From assembly GCF_016403105.1 (NCBI RefSeq), contig NZ_CP046155.1, positions 4,087,501 through 4,151,500 of the forward strand: a stretch of 64,000 bases of DNA, in the 5' to 3' direction. Position 1 is the first letter of the stretch; every line of letters starts with the position of its first letter. Shown piece after piece: positions 8,012-16,981 of the stretch. The notes under the pieces were generated by a model that was given only the letters and a program-made list of their open reading frames with translations, searched no databases and had not been told where the DNA came from. The DNA is from Leptolyngbya sp. BL0902. GTDB lineage: Bacteria > Cyanobacteriota > Cyanobacteriia > Phormidesmidales > Phormidesmidaceae. The position numbers were made by a program, and so were the translations under genes.

Positions 8012-10537
8012 CTAGCCCACCCGGTCTTCGGTTTTGGCGATTTCCAGCATGGTTTTCAACACCGTGTCGGGGTTGAGGCTGATGGAATCGATCCCCAGTT
8101 CCACCAGGAAGGCGGCGAACTCAGGGTAATCGCTGGGGGCTTGGCCGCAGATGCCGATCTTGCGTCCGGTGGCCTTGGCGCGGGTGATGACTTGGCGCAC
8201 CAGTTCCTTCACCCCTTCGTTGCGTTCATCGAAGATGTGGGCCACCAGGGCGGAGTCGCGATCCAGGCCCAGGGTGAGCTGGGTGAGATCGTTGGAGCCG
8301 ATGGAGAAGCCATCGAAGACTTCCGCAAATTGATCCGCCAGGATGACGTTGCTGGGAATCTCGCACATGACGTAGACTTCCAGGCCATTTTCGCCGCGCT
8401 TGAGGCCGTATTTTTCCATGGTTTCCAGGACGCGCTTGCCCTCTTCGGGGGTGCGGCAGAAGGGAATCATGGGGATGACATTGGTGAGGCCCATGTCATC
8501 GCGGACACGCTTGATCGCCTTACACTCTAGGCCGTAGGCTTCGGTGTAGTTGGGATCGTAGTAGCGGGACGCGCCGCGCCAGCCGATCATCGGGTTTTCT
8601 TCGTGGGGTTCAAACTCACGACCGCCGATGAGGTTGGCGTACTCGTTGCTCTTGAAGTCCGACATGCGGACGACAACGGGGTTGGGATAGAACGCCGCCG
8701 CAATCATGCCGACCCCCGTGGCCAGTTTGTCCACGAAGAATTCGGGCTTGTTGTCGTAGTTGGCGGTGAGCTGGGAGATTTCCCACTTGGCGGCCTTGTC
8801 TTCGAGCTTATCGAAGTTCATGAGGGCGAGGGGGTGGGCCTTAATTTGGTTGGCGATGATAAATTCCAACCGGGCCAGACCAACGCCATCGCAGGGAATG
8901 GCGGACAGGCCAAAGGCTTCTTCCGGGTTGCCCACGTTCATCAGGATCTTGGTGCGGGTGCGGGGCAGGTTATCCAGGGGCGTTTCCACCACCTCGAAGG
9001 GCACCAGACCGGAATAGACCCGACCTTCTTCCCCTTCGGCACAGGAGACCGTCACTTCCTGTCCCGGCTTGATCACCTCCGTGGCATCGCCGCAGCCGAC
9101 GATGGCCGGGATGCCCATTTCCCGCGCAATGATGGCGGCGTGGCAGGTGCGTCCCCCCTGGTTGGTGATGATGGCGCTGGATTTTTTCATGATCGGTTCC
9201 CAGTCGGGGTCGGTGCGGTTCGTGACCAGCACTTCCCCTTCTTGGAACTCGGCGATGCGGTGCACATCCATGATCACGCGGGCCTTGCCTGCGCCGATCA
9301 TCTCGCCCACGGCCCGCCCGGTGGTGACTACATCGCTGGTGCCTTGCAGCTTGTAGTTTTTGATCACATTGCCGGATTTCTGGGACTGCACCGTTTCGGG
9401 CCGCGCCTGCACAATGTACAGTTCCCCGGTCATGCCGTCCTTGGCCCACTCAATGTCCATCGGGGTTTCTTTGCCCCGGTGAGCGCTGTAGTGATCTTCG
9501 ATGATGCAGGCCCACTTGGCCAGGGTGAGGGCTTCATCGTCGGTGATGCAGAACTTCTTGCGATCCGGTTCGGCCACGGGCACGTTCTTGGTTTCCTTGC
9601 CGCCGCCGATGTCGTAGATCATTTTGATCTCTTTGCTGCCCAGGCGCTTGTTGAGGATGGGGCGCTTGCCATCCTTGAGGGTGGGCTTAAAGACAAAGTA
9701 TTCATCGGGGTTGACGGCCCCCTGCACCACGTTTTCGCCCAGGCCGTAGGCGGCGGTAATCAACGCGGCATTCTTGAACCCGGTTTCCGTATCGATGGAG
9801 AACATGACGCCGGAGGTGGCCAGGTCAGACCGCACCATCTTTTGCACACCGACAGACAAGGCGACGGAAAATTCGTCGAAGCCGTCAATCCGTTCGGCGT
9901 ACTGGTGGCGATAGGAAATGGCCCGGTCGGTGAACAGCGACGCAAAGCACTTGTGACAGGCTTCCACCACGCCTTTGACGCCGTGGACATTCAGGTAGGT
10001 TTCCTGCTGTCCGGCAAAGCTGGCATCGGGCAGGTCTTCAGCGGTGGCGGAGGAACGCACGGCCACGTCCAGATCGCTGGAGAACTTGCGGCACTCATCG
10101 GCATATTCGCCCTCAAACCGCTCACAAAATTCCTGATCCTGACCATAGCGTTCACACAGCCGCAGGTAGGCGCTACTAATCGCCGCCTCCAGTTCGGGAG
10201 GGAAGGGGGTGTTCATCACCATGGAGCGGGCCTGCTTACCCCGCGCCCGCAGATCCAGCACATCATCGAGATCCAGTTCGGCAAACAGTTCCCGCAGTTG
10301 GGCTTCCAGTCCGGCCTTTTCAATAAAGTAGCGATAGGCGAAGGCGGTGGTGGCAAAGCCCGTGGGCACGTTCACGCCTTGGGAGCCGAGCTGCTGAATC
10401 ATTTCCCCTAGGGAAGCGTTTTTGCCGCCCACCAAAGGAATATCATCAATGCCGACTTCCTCAAACCAGAGAATAAAGGAGTTTTCCTTTGCTTGTTGAC
10501 CGGAGAGGTTGCCTTCTGGACGATGAGATAGCACCAT
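8012..10537 (-). CDS. ppsA: Phosphoenolpyruvate synthase
   Basis: 841 residues, full length. It converts pyruvate, ATP and water to PEP, AMP and phosphate for gluconeogenesis. Seen: N-terminal nucleotide domain with VGGKNASLGEM (about 37-47) and VAVRSSATAEDLPDASFAGQ (about 159), the swivelling phosphohistidine domain with GGRTCHAAI (His about 466), and a C-terminal PEP/pyruvate barrel with GLARLEFI, MCEIPSNV, SIGSNDLTQL and GICGQAPSD. It stands alone, with a terminator at 7945-7978 and a 617-bp upstream gap. The homologue PPDK is distinguished by length and by the MVLSHRPEG-type start. Confidence 0.96.
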   Translation of the reverse strand: MVLSHRPEGNLSGQQAKENSFILWFEEVGIDDIPLVGGKNASLGEMIQQLGSQGVNVPTGFATTAFAYRYFIEKAGLEAQLRELFAELDLDDVLDLRARGKQARSMVMNTPFPPELEAAISSAYLRLCERYGQDQEFCERFEGEYADECRKFSSDLDVAVRSSATAEDLPDASFAGQQETYLNVHGVKGVVEACHKCFASLFTDRAISYRHQYAERIDGFDEFSVALSVGVQKMVRSDLATSGVMFSIDTETGFKNAALITAAYGLGENVVQGAVNPDEYFVFKPTLKDGKRPILNKRLGSKEIKMIYDIGGGKETKNVPVAEPDRKKFCITDDEALTLAKWACIIEDHYSAHRGKETPMDIEWAKDGMTGELYIVQARPETVQSQKSGNVIKNYKLQGTSDVVTTGRAVGEMIGAGKARVIMDVHRIAEFQEGEVLVTNRTDPDWEPIMKKSSAIITNQGGRTCHAAIIAREMGIPAIVGCGDATEVIKPGQEVTVSCAEGEEGRVYSGLVPFEVVETPLDNLPRTRTKILMNVGNPEEAFGLSAIPCDGVGLARLEFIIANQIKAHPLALMNFDKLEDKAAKWEISQLTANYDNKPEFFVDKLATGVGMIAAAFYPNPVVVRMSDFKSNEYANLIGGREFEPHEENPMIGWRGASRYYDPNYTEAYGLECKAIKRVRDDMGLTNVIPMIPFCRTPEEGKRVLETMEKYGLKRGENGLEVYVMCEIPSNVILADQFAEVFDGFSIGSNDLTQLTLGLDRDSALVAHIFDERNEGVKELVRQVITRAKATGRKIGICGQAPSDYPEFAAFLVELGIDSISLNPDTVLKTMLEIAKTEDRVG

Positions 10538-11154
10538 AATAAGTCTCCAAATGCAATAGGATTTGATCTGCGACGCCTAAGCCTCGCAAATCCACGAAAA
10601 CACAGTCAAAGCGTAGCCGATGGCGTAGCCATGGAAGGCTGAAAAGATGTTGAGACAGCCTGGACAACGACACTGAATAACGACACCAAAAACCAGCCCA
10701 AAAGCTGTTTCCAATAGCTCTTAAGCGCCTTCGCTGGGAGGTAAAGCCATAAAATTTGCTTTACCTTCCTATCGTAGAATTTGAATTGGTCAATGTCGCT
10801 ACAATGACATGGTTATTTAAGGTCTTTGTTTCAAGTCTTAATCTTTTAGAAAAGCAAATTGTTTTAGCAAAAATTATAGAAATACATCATGGCATTACAG
10901 TGAAAAACTGTGACGATGCTAGGGGGATTACGGTGGCCATGGCCAAACCTATGGGTTAAATCGGATTCCCTAGCACTCCTTCAGCGAGGCCTCCCGAAAC
11001 GGCTTTGGCGAATCATGGCGCTTTTCCGTGCCGCGAATTCCTATGGGACAAACGGCGGCAGGGGTTCTTTATAATGGGGTCTCGATGGCTAGGGTGAGTT
11101 GTCCACTCTCGCCCTTAATTTGCCTTCGCCGTTCCCGTTTATCCCCGTGTCCCT
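10538..11154. other. Intergenic region between ppsA and lepB
   Basis: 617 bp separating divergent genes. It contains a 9-bp inverted repeat (10739-10747 with 10758-10766, GGTAAAGC type) about 200 bp upstream of ppsA, which could be a protein-binding site, and the lepB -10 box at 11070. A weak 67-codon frame at 10756-10959 is not convincing. The stretch 10780-10920 is AT-rich. Confidence 0.5.
11070..11075 (+). promoter_or_regulatory. Putative -10 box of lepB
   Basis: A perfect TATAAT, 80 bp before the lepB start. The best -35 candidate is GGGACA with a 19-bp spacer, which is poor, so the promoter call rests on the -10 box. Confidence 0.4.
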
Positions 11155-11748
11155 ATGCCCTCTCAACCGTCTGGCTCCAAACTGTCCCCCAGTGACTCCC
11201 CAATGCCAGACGCCCCGCCCCGCCAAGATAGCCTGTGGGGCAATGTGCGGGTGTTGCTAATTGCGCTGGTGGTGGCGCTGGTAGTGCGCGTGGCCATTGC
11301 CGAGCCCCGCTATATTCCCTCCAATTCTATGGATCCAACCCTGCACATTGGGGATCGATTGCTGGTGGACAAGATCAGCTATCGCTGGCAATCGCCCCAC
11401 CGGGGCGACATTGTGGTGTTCAACCCGCCCGCCCAACTGGTAAAGCTGGGCTATACCCGTGATCAAGCCTTCATCAAGCGCATCATCGGTGAACCGGGCG
11501 ACACCATTCAGGTGCAGGGCGGACGGGTGATTCTCAACGGTCAGCCCCTGCCGGAAACCTACATTGCCGAAGCGCCCCAGTATGAGATGCCAGCGGTAAA
11601 GATTCCCCCCGGCTATGTGTTTGTGCTGGGCGATAACCGCAACGACAGCAACGATTCCCACGTTTGGGGGCCGCTGCCCCAGCAGAATCTCATCGGCAAA
11701 GCTCGCCTGCGATTTTGGCCCTTTGACCGCCTGGGTAGCCTTGCCTAG
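11155..11748 (+). CDS. lepB: Signal peptidase I
   Basis: 197 residues. It cleaves signal peptides from exported proteins at the cytoplasmic or thylakoid membrane. Seen: a Pro/Ser-rich cytosolic tail, one membrane anchor (VRVLLIALVVALVVRVAIA, about 31-49), catalytic Ser in SNSMDPTL (about 58), the general-base Lys in FIKRIIGEPGD (about 108) and the GDNRNDSNDSHVWGP box near the end. All key residues are present. Size fits the short cyanobacterial enzymes. Start ATG 11155 follows a TATAAT by 80 bp. Confidence 0.95.
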   Translation: MPSQPSGSKLSPSDSPMPDAPPRQDSLWGNVRVLLIALVVALVVRVAIAEPRYIPSNSMDPTLHIGDRLLVDKISYRWQSPHRGDIVVFNPPAQLVKLGYTRDQAFIKRIIGEPGDTIQVQGGRVILNGQPLPETYIAEAPQYEMPAVKIPPGYVFVLGDNRNDSNDSHVWGPLPQQNLIGKARLRFWPFDRLGSLA

Positions 11749-11754
11749 GCGCTG

Positions 11755-11845
11755 CCCTCACCCTAAATCCCTCTCCCGCTGGGAGAGGGACTTTGAGCCT
11801 TTCTAGCTCCCCTCTCCAAAATTGGGAGAGGGGCTGGGGGTGTAG
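11755..11845 (+). repeat. Dispersed palindromic repeat, GGGAGAGG family
   Basis: Two joined palindromes: CCCTCACCCTAAATCC then CTCTCCC/GGGAGAG, and GCTCCCCTCTCC/GGAGAGGGGCTGGGGG. Other copies lie at 11927, 28927, 33725, 44167 and 45937. It immediately follows lepB. Confidence 0.8.
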
Positions 11846-11926
11846 CTGGCTTCCCGTCAGGGTGGGCCAAAGGGACTCTGCCATCTGGCAAATTTCCATA
11901 AATCCAAGGCTTCTCCTACAGATCTC

Positions 11927-11966
11927 GCTCCCCTCTCCCAGGGAGGAGAGGCGCTGGGGGGGAGGG
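11927..11966 (+). repeat. Half copy of the GGGAGAGG repeat
   Basis: Only the second palindrome of the family (GCTCCCCTCTCCC, then GGAGAGGCGCTGGGGG), ending at the stop of the FecR gene. Confidence 0.7.
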
Positions 11967-11968
11967 GC

Positions 11969-12760
11969 TTACTCCAGAGTTTCTCCCACGGCCTCAATTT
12001 GGGGCAGGGTGGGCAGGGGTTGGCCAAAATTGTTGATCAGGGGGCTGGCCTCTAGGCGCTGGCGAAATTCCTCCGCCCCAAACCGCCGCACCCGCTGTTG
12101 CAGCACTGCTATATCGACCTCACCGGGACGCACCAGCAACTGTTCCCCATCGCGAATCACCACCACTCCGGTGGCTCCGGTGGGCTGAAAGGTGACTTCT
12201 CCCTCCCAGGCAAAGATTTCTACGGGGGCTTGGGGATCCTCATCGATATTGACAAACACCGTGGTGCCGCGAATACCCGCAGCGCCCACCGGGGTTTGAA
12301 TCGTCACCGGGCCGGGAGGTGTACCCTCCAGCCAGGTAATCATTTGCCCCGCCGCCAACTGAAGGGTTTGGTTGGGCCGCAGGGTCAGCGTGGCATTGCC
12401 CCCTAGCCGAAACACCAGCGTACCTAAGCCAATCTCCACCAAGGCCGGAGCTTCGGTGCGAACGGTGTCTTCATGTTGCAGGGTGGTGCCCACCTGGGCC
12501 GGGGCTTCGTCGCTCTGGGCAGGGCGCACCCACACAGGCTGATCAATAATGTCGCGGATCACAGCCGTGACGACTTGAGGGGCAGGCGCTAGCGTCTGGG
12601 TCGGCGAGGCATTGGGCGCTTCCGTCGAGGTGGGAGGCGCTACGGGGCCACGACATCCCACCAAGGCCAGCCCTAGAAAGCCGCAGCACAGCCCCCAGCG
12701 CAACGGTTGCAGCAGGCGAGTTGGGCGTTGTTGAAGGGAAGGCAAAACCCTATGGTTCAT
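11969..12760 (-). CDS. FecR-domain lipoprotein
   Basis: 263 residues. The N-terminus has a signal peptide ending in LALVGC, a lipobox, so it is probably membrane-anchored. The central part is a FecR domain: DTVRTEAPALVEIGLGTLVF, TLRPNQTLQLAAGQMITW and TPVGAAGIRGTTVFVNIDE. In cyanobacteria such proteins occur without a TonB/sigma system and their role is unknown. Its start overlaps the stop of the upstream EEP gene by 4 bp, so the two are coupled. Confidence 0.85.
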   Translation of the reverse strand: MNHRVLPSLQQRPTRLLQPLRWGLCCGFLGLALVGCRGPVAPPTSTEAPNASPTQTLAPAPQVVTAVIRDIIDQPVWVRPAQSDEAPAQVGTTLQHEDTVRTEAPALVEIGLGTLVFRLGGNATLTLRPNQTLQLAAGQMITWLEGTPPGPVTIQTPVGAAGIRGTTVFVNIDEDPQAPVEIFAWEGEVTFQPTGATGVVVIRDGEQLLVRPGEVDIAVLQQRVRRFGAEEFRQRLEASPLINNFGQPLPTLPQIEAVGETLE

Positions 12761-13878
12761 GGTCGATGGTTGTCCTGGGTGGGCAGTGGTGGATTGGGAG
12801 ATGTCTTCACCTGCGTTGGTTGACTTTCCGAATGAGCCCCATCCGGCAATCGCTCTAGGGTAGCCATCATGGGCAGATGGTCAGAGGCTTGGGCGGCGGT
12901 GGTGATGATCTGCCAATCCCGGACGGCGAGGGTGGCGGGGGTGTAGAAAATATAGTCCAAGCTGTACTGGGGCTGATCCGACGGAAACGTGGCGGATTGG
13001 GCCTCAACGGGACTGGCGCTAGCCAAGACCGGAGAATCCAGCAGGGTTTGAATGGAGGGCATTTCCCCCGTCGCCCTTTCCTCCGCCCGGTCTAGGTCGC
13101 TGTTGAAATCCCCTAGCAGCACTACGGGCATGGTTTCGGCGTACTGTTCGGCCAGTTGCCGCACAACGGCGGTTTGGCGAAGGCGGGTGGGGGCGTCAAA
13201 GGCTTCGAGGTGAACGTTCATCACCATCAATGGCTGGCCCGATAGATCCAGCTCCATCATCTGGGCCACCCGGTCGAGGTAGAGAGCATTGTAGTAAAAG
13301 GGATTCGTCGGCACCCGTTCCAACACCAGGCGATGGTTACGGCGGATGGGGTAACGGCTCAGTACCGCCTGCCCGGAGGTCACGGCTCGGTAATGGGCCT
13401 GGGGGGGCCAGTAGGGGAAGGGTACATAGCGCTTGTCCCAGTTCACGGCCAGGGCGGCAAAGGGCAGGGCGAGGGCACTGGATAGGGCATACTGCTGATT
13501 CAGATGAAAGGAGCGGTAGGCGTCAAAATCTACCTCTTGTAGGGCCAACACGTCGAGATTCTGCGGCTGTAGAGCAGCAATAGCTTTTCCTTGGTTGGTT
13601 TCCAGCCGTCCTCGATCCCGCACTACTGCTTGCTGGTTGGTCATTCCCGATAGATAGCCCAGGTTGTAGGTTGCTACCCGCAGGATGTCTGGGTTGTCGG
13701 GGCCGGGGGGATGGTTGTAGGTGATGGTGTTGTCGTAGTCGGCCTCGTCCCAGCGGGGGCTGCTGATGTAGAAAAAGGTAGCGATTAAGATCACCAAGGG
13801 CAGGTCAAAGGCGAAGGTGCTAATCCAAAGGATTTTTCCCAGCCGATGACGGCTAGTCGTTGGGTGTTGGTGGGTCAT
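12757..13878 (-). CDS. Endonuclease/exonuclease/phosphatase family protein
   Basis: 373 residues of the EEP (DNase I-like) superfamily. A membrane segment lies near the N-terminus (ILWISTFAFDLPLVILIATF), so the catalytic domain is probably outside the membrane. Motifs: RVATYNLGYLSG, LDVLALQEVDFDAY, VMNVHLEAFDAP, VVLLGDFNSDLDRAE and the final SDHLPMMATL, giving the usual Asn, Glu, Asp/Asn and Asp-His metal and catalytic residues. The substrate could be DNA, a phosphoinositide or sphingomyelin-like lipid. It is cotranscribed with the FecR lipoprotein. Confidence 0.88.
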   Translation of the reverse strand: MTHQHPTTSRHRLGKILWISTFAFDLPLVILIATFFYISSPRWDEADYDNTITYNHPPGPDNPDILRVATYNLGYLSGMTNQQAVVRDRGRLETNQGKAIAALQPQNLDVLALQEVDFDAYRSFHLNQQYALSSALALPFAALAVNWDKRYVPFPYWPPQAHYRAVTSGQAVLSRYPIRRNHRLVLERVPTNPFYYNALYLDRVAQMMELDLSGQPLMVMNVHLEAFDAPTRLRQTAVVRQLAEQYAETMPVVLLGDFNSDLDRAEERATGEMPSIQTLLDSPVLASASPVEAQSATFPSDQPQYSLDYIFYTPATLAVRDWQIITTAAQASDHLPMMATLERLPDGAHSESQPTQVKTSPNPPLPTQDNHRP

Positions 13879-13992
13879 CTCTAATCTGCTCCTTTCCCTG
13901 GGTAGCCTCCACCTTGCGGCACACTCTGGGGGAATCCCATGAACGGGCCTTAATCAGTGGATGGATGGTGAATGGTTGGCGGTTCCCTCGCC

Positions 13993-14904
13993 CTAGGTTT
14001 GCTGTGCCTTTTGTCGCCAAGCAGTGGCGGTGTAGAGGGTGAGGGCTATCCAGATGCAGCCGAAGGTAATCAGGTGAGTCGGGGTGAAGGGTTCGCCATA
14101 GACTAGCACCCCCAGCAGCAGCGCAATGGAAGGAGCCAGGTATTGAAAAAAGCCCAGAGTAGCTAGGGGCAAGCGTTTGGCGGCGGTGTTAAACCACAGC
14201 AGCGGCATCGAAGTGGCCACCCCGGCCCCCATAAACAGCAGCGTGAGCGGCAGCGACTGGCCAAAATGCCCCTGCCCGGTGACGCCCAGATAGCCGACAA
14301 AGGCCAGGGTGAAGGGGGTAATCAGCAGAGTTTCCACCGCCAGCCCTACCAACGGGGCCACGGGGGTCGTCTTGCGCAGCAGCCCATAAAACGCAAAGCT
14401 AACGGCTAGACTCAGGGCTATCCATGGCACTGTGCCGAGCTGAAGTACAAAATAGCCCACGCCCACCGTTGCCAGCGCCACCGCCAGCCATTGCAGCGGA
14501 TGCAGTCGCTCCCTCAGAAAGACAAACCCCAGCAGCACCGTCACCAGCGGGTTGATGTAATAGCCCAGGCTGGCTTCTACCACCTGATCACTGTTCACGC
14601 CATAGATGTAGATTCCCCAGTTAAAGCTGAGCAAACTGGCGGTAATCAGCAACACGCCAACCCGTCGCGGCTGACGCAGCAGGGCCACCAGGTCAGATAG
14701 CCGCTGCTGAACCAGCAAAATCAGGCTCAAAAATACCGCCGACCAAATCATGCGATGGCTCAACACCTCCACCGCTGGGCTAATACCAAGCCATTTCCAG
14801 TAGACAGGCAGCAACCCCCAGGCCCCATAGGCCAGCAGGGCATAGAGGGCACCCTGTTTGGGGTCGGGCTGAAGGGAAGAAGCAGCAGGAGAGGATGGAG
14901 CCAA
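13993..14904 (-). CDS. rarD: EamA-family transporter, RarD type
   Basis: 303 residues with about ten hydrophobic helices, in the drug/metabolite transporter superfamily. The opening GALYALLAYGAWGLLPVYWK and LSFNWGIYIYGVNSDQVVEASLGYYINPL are the RarD signature. RarD was named in enterics for chloramphenicol resistance; real substrates are unknown. No partner gene is nearby. Confidence 0.9.
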   Translation of the reverse strand: MAPSSPAASSLQPDPKQGALYALLAYGAWGLLPVYWKWLGISPAVEVLSHRMIWSAVFLSLILLVQQRLSDLVALLRQPRRVGVLLITASLLSFNWGIYIYGVNSDQVVEASLGYYINPLVTVLLGFVFLRERLHPLQWLAVALATVGVGYFVLQLGTVPWIALSLAVSFAFYGLLRKTTPVAPLVGLAVETLLITPFTLAFVGYLGVTGQGHFGQSLPLTLLFMGAGVATSMPLLWFNTAAKRLPLATLGFFQYLAPSIALLLGVLVYGEPFTPTHLITFGCIWIALTLYTATAWRQKAQQT

Positions 14905-15042
14905 GGGTCTACACTAAACGAATCAAGGGTATGAATTGAGGGCAGAAGGTCTATTCTACGCCGACGGCTTCACGGTCGAATTGCCCCTAATGACAAACCC
15001 AATGATGAGTCCGGTGTCGTCGGATGGCCCTTGCCGCCTTCG

Positions 15043-16560
15043 TTATCCTGGAAGGGCTAGCCCAACCTGCCAATCCTTACCCTTCCGTTGCAGGCGGATG
15101 GAGGTACATTTTGCCAAGAACTTTGGCAGCCCCTTGGGTTCACCAATGCTCTGAAGCGTTTGATTCATGGGCTGTTGATAGACCTGGGCAAAGGTACTGC
15201 TAAGGACAGAGAGCGACACCAGCCCCCCCGGCTGAGCAATCAAGCTAGGCAACACCGAAAGTATGGCCTGCTCTAGGCTTTGAGCATCCGTGATAGGGCC
15301 AGCAAAGGGTTGATCAGGCTTGGGCAAGAGCGCGGTGAGTCCTTCTGGGCTGGGCAACTTGAGGGCAACGTAAACCCCGTTCCCCTCGGCGGCTGGAGTG
15401 AGGACGAAAGTATCATCGGCTTCCAAGAGCTGGGTCAGGGTTGCATAGTCACCGCTGGTTTGCAAAATTTGATTGGGGCCAATGTGGTTGCGCTCCCGAA
15501 ATAGTGCCCCCAGTCGCCCAACGGTGACGGGCTGGCCGGGGTTCGCCTGCTGTTCTTGCAGGATGAGAATTCGCAGCCAGTGTTTCATCTGCGCGGGAGA
15601 AGTAGGAATATGGGGGGTAGCCTTTGCGGCGCTAGGGCTGCGAACCTCTCCACTCTCGGACGGCAAGGCGATGGTATGGGTCGTTTGCTGGGCCAGGTTA
15701 AACACCTTAAACCCCTGGGGATTGTGGCTCACCTGGTAGGGAATCATCCCCTGGCGCAGCAGCGCATGGCCGAGGTGCAGTAGGTCAGAATCGGCGGAAC
15801 AAATGAAGACTTCCCGAATGGAAGGATGGTGCAGCGAAATCAGCGATGCATCCAGAGACATCTTGATATCGGCGCTATTTTTCCCAGACGGAACGTGGAT
15901 CATCTGGTAGCCCCGCCGATAAAACTCCTGGTCGCGATTGCCCAGGGTGCGCCAATTGCCAAAGGCCAGCCGATAGCGCAGCGGATAGTGCGCCAAAGAC
16001 TGGAGATGGGCTTCGAGGGCGGCGGGTGGGTTCATGTTCTCGGCATCCACCAGCAACAGCCCAGACCAAGGCACTGTCGGATCTATCCTGACAGCCAGGG
16101 ATGGGTTAGGGCCATCTTGGGGCAGGGAGGCTGTCGGGGCATCGGCTACCACCTCGGCGGATGCAGTCCCTAGGGCAGCGGACGGCTCACCTTCCGCAGG
16201 GATGGGCGTTGTATCAGAGGGTGGCGGCGGCGCAGGATCTAGGGGCAACGGGGTCAAGATCTGCTGCACCCGCTGGATCACCTGACCATAGGCTTTGGTC
16301 GATGGAAAGCGTGGCCCAAAGAGCTGATCCAAAAGATGATCCACCGCCCGACGGAGGCTTTCTGTATCGGTGTGGTGCGCCAACAGGGCAGCAATAACCG
16401 TGGGCTGAGCTTCCACCGGATCAGACTGCAACCAAACCAGTCCACTTTTTGTTAGCAAATGAGGATACTGCTGGCGGGCAGCGACGGCAGTAGCGTGAAT
16501 CAAACGGGCAATGGCTTCACATTGATCAAGCCTAGGCGGCGCATCGGGCACAGAAGTCAT
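15043..16560 (-). CDS. NYN-domain protein (PIN-like RNase fold) with C-terminal OST-HTH-like region
   Basis: About 505 residues from ATG 16560 (MTSVPDAPPRLDQ); an upstream ATG at 16611 adds a hydrophobic lead I consider untranslated. The N-terminal 170 residues are helical, then Pro/Ala-rich. The NYN core follows: LLVDAENMNP with metal-binding Asp, KNSADIKMSLDA, and VFICSADSDLLHLGHALL. The C-terminal part has MKHWLRILILQEQQ and VTVGRLGALFRERN, typical winged-helix OST-HTH/LOTUS features. The family probably cleaves or binds RNA; the target is unknown. Confidence 0.82.
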   Translation of the reverse strand: MTSVPDAPPRLDQCEAIARLIHATAVAARQQYPHLLTKSGLVWLQSDPVEAQPTVIAALLAHHTDTESLRRAVDHLLDQLFGPRFPSTKAYGQVIQRVQQILTPLPLDPAPPPPSDTTPIPAEGEPSAALGTASAEVVADAPTASLPQDGPNPSLAVRIDPTVPWSGLLLVDAENMNPPAALEAHLQSLAHYPLRYRLAFGNWRTLGNRDQEFYRRGYQMIHVPSGKNSADIKMSLDASLISLHHPSIREVFICSADSDLLHLGHALLRQGMIPYQVSHNPQGFKVFNLAQQTTHTIALPSESGEVRSPSAAKATPHIPTSPAQMKHWLRILILQEQQANPGQPVTVGRLGALFRERNHIGPNQILQTSGDYATLTQLLEADDTFVLTPAAEGNGVYVALKLPSPEGLTALLPKPDQPFAGPITDAQSLEQAILSVLPSLIAQPGGLVSLSVLSSTFAQVYQQPMNQTLQSIGEPKGLPKFLAKCTSIRLQRKGKDWQVGLALPG

Positions 16561-16981
16561 GGGCCAAGTCAACAAGAGGACTGGGGAAACAATACCAACG
16601 CTACCCAGCATTTTCCACCGGAGGGGCGAGGTTCTTCCCCTAGACTACCCATTTTCCAGGCATGCTACCGTCGAACAGAGGAAAAGCAGGCGTGCTTTGG
16701 GTCTGTGCCCATCACCTGATGCGATGCGACATGGGCAGAAACCCGTTTCTAAAAAGGTTCCTAAAAAGTAGAATGGGCAGCCTTGTATCTAGTTTTGTAA
16801 TCTATCCTTTTTCTTTTCTTCACTCATCAAGTTCGTTGGCATTCTGTGGCGCGATGCAAATTATTTCTAGCAACGCAAGAACCCACGGAATACCCTAATC
16901 TTCCCGACTTGTCTTCCCGTCGCCACTCGGCATTATCATGGTCTAGAGTTCGCAACCCGTGCAGCAGTAGGAGTTAGGGAC
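16561..16981. other. Intergenic region between the NYN gene and leuS
   Basis: About 420 bp between divergent genes. No clear gene, repeat family or hairpin is seen apart from the leuS ribosome binding site AGGAG at 16969-16973. The 16750-16880 part is AT-rich and should hold promoters. Confidence 0.5.

Noticed and set aside
8603-10411. Long plus-strand frame opposite ppsA
   Set aside because: It is the antisense shadow of a GC-rich gene; Gly/His/Val-rich composition is typical of this artefact.
10756-10959. Possible 67-residue protein upstream of lepB
   Set aside because: Non-ATG start, no ribosome site, no recognisable motif; the frame is probably chance in AT-rich DNA.
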